Assembly: GCA_012934845.2 (NCBI GenBank)
Contig: WNNJ02003106.1
Span: forward strand, 1 to 64,000
Length of the DNA stretch: 64,000 nucleotides
Source: Pomphorhynchus laevis
Taxonomy: Eukaryota > Acanthocephala > Palaeacanthocephala > Echinorhynchida > Pomphorhynchidae
Direction of reading: 5' to 3'
The notes beneath the pieces were generated by a model. The model was not told the DNA's origin. It saw only the letters and a program-made list of their open reading frames with translations, and ran no database searches. Of the stretch, positions 55,961-64,000 are shown piece by piece. Position numbers and translations under genes: made by a program. Every line of letters begins with the position of its first letter. Position 1 is the stretch's first letter.

Positions 55961-56722
55961 TTTTTAAAATACTATAATCAAACAAGAATTATTACAAGAA
56001 ATGATTCCCGCAAATGGGCATGCAATAGAATTAAAGTGCATCATTTAAATAACACGAATTATACTTTAAACATGAATTATTCTTAAACTTGTTACTCTTT
56101 AAATAACATGAATATACAATGTATTAAACACTTTACTATATGCAGCAAAATCCTTAACCCAAGCTACTGAATTTTTCTAAATCCGTTAACGATATACTGA
56201 TCGTATCAGCAACGACATGCACTAACGACATATGAAAGCGAGACTGCGGTATTTATACATCGTAACTACATCATAACTCCTGTTAATGTACATTCAATAT
56301 AATAAAGACTACAGGTTTTCGAGGACATTTATGACGTTTGCAAAGATCACTTCCGCCTACCAAAAAGACTGTGACTATCTGTGATCGAATCGCACGACTT
56401 TGAAACAATGTGCCTGCCGCAATAATCAACAGCCCCAGTAAATTTTCTTTCAATTGAAGACTACAACAGTGGATTCAGTCTAGAATTTATCTTTGATTTT
56501 TTTTCAAGCTTTCTCTTTATGCTCTTTTTATTCGCTTTTTCTTTATTGTAATCTAACTTTCTATGAGCCCTTGGCTCTTAAGCTGATGTATGGAATAATA
56601 ATGCAGAGATCATTTATTGGCCTCCTTGTCTCCCGACATTTGCCTTTTTTTATCTCTGTACAAGAAAAGATTCCCGGAAATTTGTCTGCAATTTACGAAA
56701 CTATAATTTATGCTTAGATGCA
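55961..56722. other. Unassigned; short open frame 56493-56717
   Basis: The 74-residue frame starts with a non-ATG codon and is hydrophobic and Phe-rich; not supported as a gene. Confidence 0.35.
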
Positions 56723-57046
56723 ATGAAATTTTTGAATATTTATTATCTTCTTCTTAATCGTGCTGCACGGAGGCATGCGGACACAGAGTGTGCAATCTCA
56801 AAGCTAACATTACGTTTAATTTTGACGGCTATAGCGGCATATGCCCTGGTTGACATATTTGCTGTTTTGGTGACAATTAGCTTTATTAGCGTCTCAGCTT
56901 CTTTACTGAGTCCTCCGGATGTCGAGAAAGTCAGTGTCGAGAAAGAAGCGCGTTTAATCGCACCTAGTCGTTCGGCATATTTGTTCTTTTTGCCGTTCTC
57001 ATTGCAATTAAAAACCGAATCTGCTTCACAAGAGATGTTCGATTAA
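56723..57046 (+). CDS. Possible 107-residue membrane protein, unrecognised
   Basis: ATG-started frame MKFLNIYYLLLNRAARRHAD with a long hydrophobic stretch (LRLILTAIAAYALVDIFAVL VTISFISVSASLL, residues about 30-62) and a polar tail to taa. GC content is about 42%, well above the flanks, which argues for coding or recently inserted sequence. No homology recognised; could also be transposon debris. Confidence 0.3.
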   Translation: MKFLNIYYLLLNRAARRHADTECAISKLTLRLILTAIAAYALVDIFAVLVTISFISVSASLLSPPDVEKVSVEKEARLIAPSRSAYLFFLPFSLQLKTESASQEMFD

Positions 57047-57109
57047 GCATATAAAAAATTGAGCATCAAACAACAAATACTAATAGTAGCAATAAAAATA
57101 CAACCATAT

Positions 57110-58180
57110 AAAACAAAAACAAATATACACCGACCATTAACTTTATAATGAATATATAGATAACATAAATAAAGGCAGACTTTTCAATACTTTTTATTAC
57201 TTTACTAAAAGTAAAGAAATAATAAAATCAGATTTAGGATATGATATTATAGTACATAATAAACAATTATATTGACACTAAAAGAAATAATTATAAATTA
57301 AATAATAATAGCAATAGAAATAAAATTTACAATTTGTTATATAATGACTTAAATGCTTACTTTGGTAAGCTATTTAATATAAAAAGGTTAAATACATCAA
57401 AGATTAAAATTTGGAAAGATTATATATTTGATAAAATTAAAAATAAAATGAAAATAACAAACAATTATAAAAGCAAAGATCAAATTAATAAAGATATGTA
57501 TACAGAACTTACTAAATTAAAGGATAACTATATAATAACAACTATTGATAAAGCTAGTAATAACTTTGTCTTCGTATTCAAAAATCTTTATTATGATATA
57601 CTGATGAAAGAAGTTAATTATAATGATTTAAATATAAACACAACATATGAATGTAGTGATTTAAGTTTAGAAACAATTATTACAAGTCATCGTTCTATAA
57701 TGGATAAAAAGGGTATAAAAATTGATATATTCCTAAAATAAGGTATAATTTGTTATCGCTATTAGTACGACAAATTTGTAATTGTAATAAAGAATTGAGA
57801 TCAATATGTAACAATGATATTAGAAACATTATAGAATCAGAATGTAATTGAAAATTTTAATTTTGATAAAATAAATGAACATATATGCACTCATAATCTA
57901 GAATTAATTGAAAACAATGAATTAAGGAAAATGCTATCAAAAGGGTATAAATATAGATTAAATAATAACAACGACAAAAATAAAATTTACAATTCGTTAT
58001 ATAATGACTTAAATGCTTACTTTGGTAAGCAGAGTAATAATGAAAGCTGAAAGAAATCAAAGATAAGCACTTGAAATTTTATATCAGACAAAATTAAAAT
58101 GAAAATGAAAATAACAAACAATTATAAAAGAATAGTGAAAGCTTAAATACATCATTGATTAAAATTTGGAAAGATTTTCG
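57110..58180 (+). mobile_element. Penelope-like RT N-terminal half, best copy
   Basis: An open stretch at 57334-57741 reads YNDLNAYFGKLFNIKRLN, then YTELTKLKDNYIITTIDKAS, NNFVFVFKNLYYDILMKEV and TYECSDLSLETIITSH. This is the RT region with the IT-x-x-D-K-A/G motif typical of PLE RTs. It is followed by a rearranged second piece (57730-58180). Confidence 0.7.
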
Positions 58181-58494
58181 TTAATTTAGCTATACTAATT
58201 CTAATTACTGAATATGGATTATTGAGAATGATAGCTATATCTCATGCTTTAAAACGCAGGCAATGTCCTCAGGGTCGTCAAGCCGTTATTCAAAATTTTT
58301 ATGGCGAACTGTCAGTGTGATTATCATTTTAGATAAAATTCTGTTCCTATTTTAATACTATTTAAAATCATTTATCTATATATCAATATTTAATAAGGAG
58401 ACAATTTCCCCAGGATCGTTAAGCAATTATTCAAATTTTAATGGCTAACTATCAGCATGATTCTAATCTTCAATGAAATTATGCTAATCCAGTA

Positions 58495-59310
58495 CGACAT
58501 TTGACTAAAAGTCATGACGATAAAAGAAATGAAAAATAAAATATTAATAATAAAATCTAAAAAAAAACTAAAAAAGATAAACATATAAACAGTTAGAACA
58601 ATTACGAACAATTAAAACGCTCTATTTATGTAACCATTAGGATTGAATGATTTGGTACAAGCAATTGGCAGAAGTAGGATAGTAAATAGTAAACCATTAT
58701 ATTGACGCCCAAAAAGTATAAATATTTTTTTTAAAATAATAATAATTACATTTACAAGGTTACCCGCTAAGTGGTCCCAAAAAATATAATCTGGTCCCAT
58801 AAAATATAATTATAAAATATAACCCTCTTCTAGGGATACATACTCAGCACCATATCAGATTTTGCGATATTTATCCAGATGACGTAATCAATGCATCCCG
58901 TCACACTCAAGGTGTTACTGGTCCATCCGGTATCGATGCTTCAGTTGGCGCGTAATACTTGAGTCATTTGGCCAGAGCTCGCTTCGATTACCTAAGAGTC
59001 TTGCTGATTTGTCGATTTTGGTTGCGACAACTGAATTACGTCCGGATTATCTTGAAGCCTTCAAAACATTTGATCTTGATGCCTTCCAGTTAAACATTTG
59101 ACTAAAAGTCATGACGATTAAAGAAATGAAAAATAAAATATTAATAATAAAATCTAAAAAAATTAAAAAAGATAAACATATAAACAGTTAGAACAATTAC
59201 GAACAATTAAAACGCACTATTCATGTAACCATTAGGATTGAATGATTTAGTACAAGCAATTGGCAGAAGTAGGGTAGTAAATTATAAATAGTAAATTATT
59301 GACACCAAAA
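58495..59310. repeat. 215-base direct repeats flanking an RT fragment
   Basis: ACATTTGACTAAAAGTCATG then ACGATAAAAGAAATGAAAAA at 58495-58720 recurs at 59095-59310 with few differences, including GAATGATTTGGTACAAGCAA / GAATGATTTAGTACAAGCAA. The block between them is a piece of the Cys-rich RT element. Confidence 0.75.
58850..59095 (+). pseudogene. Fragment of the Cys-rich RT element family
   Basis: DDVINASRHTQGVTGPSGID then, after a frameshift, WRVILESFGQSSLRLPKSLA and DLSILVATTELRP. Colinear with HIIKAARRTHGSADPS and GWRSFLTAFGMTSRRLACMI of the 22-25 kb copy. Confidence 0.7.
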
Positions 59311-59800
59311 AGGTATATATACACATGAAATAATAACGATAGATAAAATTTACAATTCGTTATATAATGACCTTAATATTTACTTTAGTAGGCTGAGAAA
59401 TAATGAAAGTTTAAATACATCGAAGATAAACATTTGGAAGGATTATATATTTGATAAAATTAAAAATAAAATGAAAACGGTAAACAATTACAAAAGGAAA
59501 GATAAAATTAATAAAGATATGTATACAGAACTTACTAAATTAAAGCATAACTATATAAAAACAACTAAAGCTAGTAATAACTTTGTTTCCATTTGCAAAA
59601 AGCTCTATTATGATATACTGATGAAAGAAGTTTATTATAATGATTACAATGTAAATCCAACATATGAACGTAGTCATTTTAGTTTAGAAACAATTATTAC
59701 AAGTCATTGTTTTCTAATGGATAAAAAGGGTATAAAAATTGAAACATTATCTAACAGTGAGTACTTTAAATTATGTTACAAATACAATTATTCATAAATA
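59311..59800 (+). mobile_element. Penelope-like RT N-terminal fragment
   Basis: Near-duplicate of 57334-57741, with DKASNN altered to TKASNN; open 59471-59797. Confidence 0.7.
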
Positions 59801-59836
59801 GCCTTCGCATGTCTATTTCAATATAATCTGCGTAAT

Positions 59837-60279
59837 TAACAGTAAATTAATCAAGATAACAAAAACTTCTAATTTATTGAAACAACGCGTTTCGAAACAT
59901 TTCTTTTTCACGTGATTACACTAAATATTAAATATTTTCTGCAGTATAACTTGATTCCGACATGAAATAATTCAGCGTATATCAATCACACACCAAAATT
60001 CCAATTGTCATTGCATGTGATTGATATTAATGATATTTTTAGCATTTTATCGCTCATAACTTGCCCTATCCAATATTGATCCGTTTGCTTCCTTTCGAAG
60101 ATAATTTTAATCTCCTTGTACAATTTGCGTGAAGAATATATGATTTGAAAACTCAATTTTGTGATTATGAATAACATGAATTCTTTCATGTCGGAAGAAA
60201 TCACCTGAAGAATAAATTTTTCGAAACGCGTTGTTTTAATAAATTAGAAGCTTTTGTTACTGGATTAATTTACCGTTTA
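59837..60279. mobile_element. Foldback element with ~60-bp terminal inverted repeats
   Basis: Left end GTAAATTAATCAAGATAACA... ATTGAAACAACGCGTTTCG pairs with right end CGAAACGCGTTGTTTTAATA... ATTAATTTAC. Inner arms ATTCCGACATGAAATAATTC and GAATTCTTTCATGTCGGAA continue the palindrome. No coding frame of substance. Confidence 0.7.
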
Positions 60280-60400
60280 TTGCATATATTATATGGTTAT
60301 AATATGTGTAATTAATATATGGTTAAAAATCTGGTAAATTAATATATGGGTATAATCCGGTATAATATGGTTATAATCTTGTACTCTAGGTAACAACTAA

Positions 60401-60487
60401 CCCGGGGTAGCTCAGTTGGCAGAGCGGTGGACTGTAGAACTTAAAGTCGTAATCCATAGGTCGCTGGTTCAAATCCGGCTCCCGGGA
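60401..60487 (+). tRNA. tRNA-Tyr (GTA) with a 14-nt intron
   Basis: Complete cloverleaf: acceptor CCCGGGG/TCCCGGG with discriminator A; D arm GCTC-AGTTGGCA-GAGC; anticodon stem GTGGA/TCCAT with loop CTGTAGA; T arm GCTGG-TTCAAAT-CCGGC. The anticodon GTA is followed by a 14-base intron (AACTTAAAGTCGTA) after position 37, where eukaryotic tRNA-Tyr introns lie. Internal A box (TAGCTCAGTTGG) and B box (GGTTCAAATCC) are intact, and a T5 Pol III terminator follows at about 60490. Confidence 0.95.
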
Positions 60488-60539
60488 TGTTTTTGTCGAA
60501 CATGATATTCGAAATATATTAAAAATTTACCTCTCGCCG

Positions 60540-62110
60540 ATTACGTAACATTACATTCATATGGAGAAAGCTCTATTATGATATACTGATGAAAGAAGTC
60601 AATTATAATTATTTAAATTTATACACAACATATGAGTGTGGTAATTTAAGTTTAGAAATAATTATTACAAATTATTGTTCTATAATATATAAAAAAGTTA
60701 AAAATTGAATCAGATAATAAAACTATACCTATATTATATTTGAATTCTAAATTACATAAAAATCTAATAAAACCTAGGTTCATATGTAGTGATTTTAAAT
60801 GTACATTAAAGCCGCTTTCGGTTTATATGAATAAAATACTTAAAGTAATTAAAACACACTTTAAGAAATATTGTAAGGTAATCGAAATTAGTACTGATAT
60901 AAAACACTATTTCAGTATTAATTCTACAAAAGAATTTTTAGAACACACAAAAGGAATAATTATTCAGAATATAAATAAGTACGATTTTGGTACTTTTCAT
61001 ACAAATCTAAATTTAAAGAAACATTAAAAAATTAATTAATCTTATATTCGGCAAAATACATATATGTTATAACTATAACGCCTATCTAACAAAAAGTAAA
61101 CCATCAAATAAATATAAATATATGGATAAAATTTAATAAAATACTTAAAACAAATTAATTTCTACAAAATAATTTGTAGAACACGCAAATACTTACGATT
61201 TTAGAAAACTTTATACAAATTTAGATTTAGCATATATTTAAGAAGTTAGAAAAATTAATTCATCTTATATTTTTATATATACATATCTATTTTAATAACA
61301 ACTATTAATAAATCTAGTAATAACTTTGTGTTCAACTTAATTCAAATGAATAGAAAATTGTTGGAAGCGACGTATTTATTAGATCGAGTAACTAATTCTC
61401 GCTTAGAACTAAGCATCAAACTGTTATTGGAATCCAAAATTACATAAAAAGGTATAAAACACTATTTTAATATTCATTTAACAAAAGAAACTTTTGAACA
61501 CACAAAAGTAATAATCCAGATTTATACAGTTAAATACAAACAATAAAAATATAATTTACAATTCGTTATATAATGACATAAAGGCTTACTTTGATCAGCT
61601 TATTAATAGTAAAAGCTTAATTACATCAAAGATTAACATTTGGAAAACTTATAGGTTAGATAAAATAAAAAATAAAATGAAAATAACAAATAATTATAAA
61701 AGGAAAGCTCAAATAAATATAGATATGTATACTGAACTTACTAAATTAAAGCATAACTATATAATAACAACTATTGATAAAGCTAATAATAACTTTGTCT
61801 TCATATATAGAGAGAGAGCTTTAGTGGGATATACTGATAAAAGAAGTTAATTATAATGATTTCAATATAAGCACAACAATTAAGGTAGTAATTTAAATTT
61901 AGAAACAATTATTACAAGTCATTGTTCTATAATGGATAAAAAGGGTATAGCGATGGAATTAGATAATAAGACTATACCTATATTATATTGGAATCCAAAA
62001 TTACATAAAAATCCAATAAAACCTAGGTTTATATGTAGTGCGTTTAAATGTACATTAAAACCACTTTCTGTCTATATGAATAAAATACTAAAAAAATAAA
62101 ACACTTTAAA
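60540..62110 (+). mobile_element. Penelope-like RT fragments, central RT motifs
   Basis: Three overlapping pieces. 60560-61060: PILYLNSKLHKNLIKPRFIC, LKPLSVYMNKILK, KYDFGTFHTNLNLKKH, the last equivalent to the first catalytic-Asp motif. 61070-61560: eroded. 61560-62110: YTELTKLKHNYIITTIDKAN and PILYWNPKLHKNPIKPRF. The motif W-x-P-K-x-H-K-N-P-x-x-x-R is a Penelope-type RT hallmark. Confidence 0.7.
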
Positions 62111-62930
62111 AAATATTGTTAGTTTAATAAAATACTTGAATACTTAAATACTTTCAGTAACCATTAAAATTAAATAACTTTCAGTAACAAAATTCAATGA
62201 TCAGTGCGTCTGAGCATGGTCACTGAGAATAAAGTGTATATCCTAATACAAATTATTATGTATTGCAATTTTAGTTAGTTCGCCTTTATTTTCAAGGTAA
62301 ACAAAAATGTACAGTTCTAGGCATATTAACCAAGGCAAATTACACCTATCAACATAATAATTGAATATTTGTGCTAAACAACACAAATATAAAAATTTTA
62401 AGTTGAAAATAAATTAAATTTCCATTTTATTTGAGGTTTAATAGTTGATGTGTTTAAATCAAATATTGCCATCAACATGTTGTTCGTTTTAATATGTAGT
62501 GGTTTGAAATGTACATTAAAATCCATGATAACATATAACGATATCATTATATATCATATAATGATAACATTATATATGTTAATGTAATAATTATATGATA
62601 TATAATATATTAGAATATATAATAATGTGATATACATATATATCATATGTATGTATACATGATAGATATATGTATGTATACATGAATCCGAGAGAGTAGG
62701 ATAGAATCATTTACAATGTCGAACGTAGAAGACATGCCATGATAGATTGCGATACTGCGTAGTTTTATTTCGCGAACATGAAGTAGATCACTGAAATTAT
62801 TTTAACGAACGAGTATATGGTTTTAATGTGAAAAGTTAGACGGCACACGAATTTTGGGTTCCGCTGTAGCGACTAATCAATATATATGTATATATATGAA
62901 TTTTTAATGGAATAAAGGCAAAACTGGTCT
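62111..62930. other. AT-rich intergenic with TATATATG/ATGTATACAT runs
   Basis: 62530-62690 is an irregular TA-rich tract (ATATGTATGTATACATGATA). A short PLE-like scrap lies at 62490-62530. Confidence 0.5.
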
Positions 62931-63911
62931 TCATTGGTAATGAATTTGACTAAAGTTGCGAAACCTGAGCCTCACGTAGCATATGTTGCCCTGACACAAT
63001 CGCTGCATTACGAGTGGTCACTTATATAGCGGTATTGCAGATTAGTTAGGAACTGTTTCTCCATTTTATCGGATTGATACAATATTTTTATTGGATTGAA
63101 CAACTTGGTCTTGCCTTTGAAAGGCGTCGATTGGGACACAGCTCGAATTAGCATGATGAAATTTCCGAAACGCTTGTGGAGTTTAAAAATTGACGATCCC
63201 TTGAAGGACTCCAAGTTAAAGTTCATCAATTCTCAACCCATGCGATCACGTTTATTACGCCCCGAGGTAGACAACTCTAATGAAAAAATTGTCACGCTCA
63301 TAAGGGAACAAAGACGAAACATGCAAAAAAGAAACTAGATTTGCTCACGACCGGTCTAGAGAGTTCAAGTTTTTTCATGAATTACTTAACCATCCCAGCA
63401 TCATCAACTTGGTTGTCAGCGAAGCTATTGGACATTTTTAGGCGTCATCTATGCTTACGCCAATTCCAATATGCTTTAGCAGTTCGATATGGTTTTCTTC
63501 TACACCGAATCAACCAAGGTGCTGCAGCTGTGGGGCTGTTTTTGCTCTAAGTCATTGCCTGACTTGTAAGATTGATGTATTACAAATATTGCGTAATAAC
63601 ACAGTAAGAGATTTTTGATAAAAAACTGACAAAAAGTGTCATCATCAGTAGCTATTGAACCAATCCTACTCCGAATTCCAGAAAATACTGATTTCAAAAT
63701 AGCATCAACAACTCGTAATGTGGAAGCTCGTTTAGATATTGAGTGTAACGGCTTGTTCGATGATTCAACTGAGCGGTCCTTGTTGGATATAGTTGTCTTT
63801 AATCATTTTGCTCCGTCGTATGCTTCTGACAATCCAAAATCTAATTTTGAATATCACGCCAAACGAAAAATATCTAAATACAACGACGCTTTCACTTATA
63901 TTACGACTTAA
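62931..63911 (+). pseudogene. Second copy of the Cys-rich RT element: C-terminal nuclease region
   Basis: Read in pieces: SSTWLSAKLLDIFRRHLCLR QFQYALAVRYGF; a Cys/His cluster CCSCGAVFALSHCLTC; EPILLRIPENTDFKIAS; then ARLDIECNGLFDD and LLDIVVFNHFAPSYASDN, matching ARADICRNGLYG and MDVCVFNNLAPSYS of the 22-25 kb copy. Only the 63636-63911 part is in one frame. Confidence 0.7.
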
Positions 63912-64000
63912 AGAATCATCACCAAGCATGCATCACTTCTGGTATGCAGACGATGGAAATGTGATCGGCTCACAGCATCTCGTAAAAGAACTATTTGAAC
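63912..64000 (+). pseudogene. RT catalytic motif of another Cys-rich RT copy, cut by window end
   Basis: KESSPSMHHFWYADDGNVIG then SQHLVKELFE, equivalent to the WYADDA motif of the 22-25 kb copy. It lies immediately after the nuclease end of the previous copy, so two copies or a rearranged one abut here. Confidence 0.65.

Noticed and set aside
1-64000. CRISPR array
   Set aside because: All tandem arrays lack unique spacers, and the sequence is eukaryotic.

Overview
This is an AT-rich nuclear window from an animal. The case for an animal is an estrogen-receptor-class nuclear receptor, an ADA2 co-activator subunit, an Integrator subunit, an ATRAID-type membrane protein and an intron-containing tRNA-Tyr. 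A steroid-receptor-like ESR in such an AT-rich, transposon-filled genome would fit a small invertebrate bilaterian, possibly a lophotrochozoan. The species is not decidable from sequence alone. Introns are of two kinds: micro-introns of about 46-51 bp, and long introns swollen by repeats.

Layout. 1-2.1 kb: remnant of a Penelope-like (PLE-like) reverse transcriptase element, minus strand. 2.1-9.1 kb: a TADA2/ADA2-like gene (SANT domain, ADA2 middle region, AT-hook, start of a SWIRM-like region) in at least nine exons on the plus strand. Its large introns hold foldback and hammerhead-like repeats. 10.2-11.4 kb: nested PLE-like fragments. 11.5-12.3 kb: a single-exon gene of unknown function. 12.7-18.2 kb: tRNA-derived SINEs, short repeats and another PLE-like piece. 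19.7-42.6 kb: the estrogen-receptor-like gene on the plus strand. Seven exons are firm (31.8-42.6 kb), and one glycine-rich candidate A/B exon lies near 19.7 kb. The roughly 12 kb intron between them contains an 11-bp minisatellite, a nearly frame-intact Cys-rich/RT/nuclease retroelement, PLE-like 3' ends and an APE-type LINE. 44.5-45.3 kb: PLE-like end and a repeat with a clear hammerhead core. 46.1-47.1 kb: INTS15-like gene. 49-53 kb: foldback element, hAT remnant, 66-bp higher-order minisatellite, decayed LINE. 53.4-54.2 kb: ATRAID-like gene. 55-64 kb: many PLE-like fragments, two further copies of the Cys-rich RT element, a foldback element and tRNA-Tyr.

The host genes are ordinary nuclear functions: chromatin acetylation, nuclear-receptor transcription, snRNA/mRNA 3' processing, and a lysosomal or cell-surface membrane protein. 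They share no obvious pathway. The most interesting signals are (i) an ESR-type receptor that keeps its DNA-recognition and co-activator residues but has lost two of the three classical estradiol-contact residues, and (ii) two repeat families with hammerhead-ribozyme-like cores. One of these has a permuted arrangement with a covarying stem II in two separate copies. All gene models and homology calls were made by reading the sequence, with no database search.
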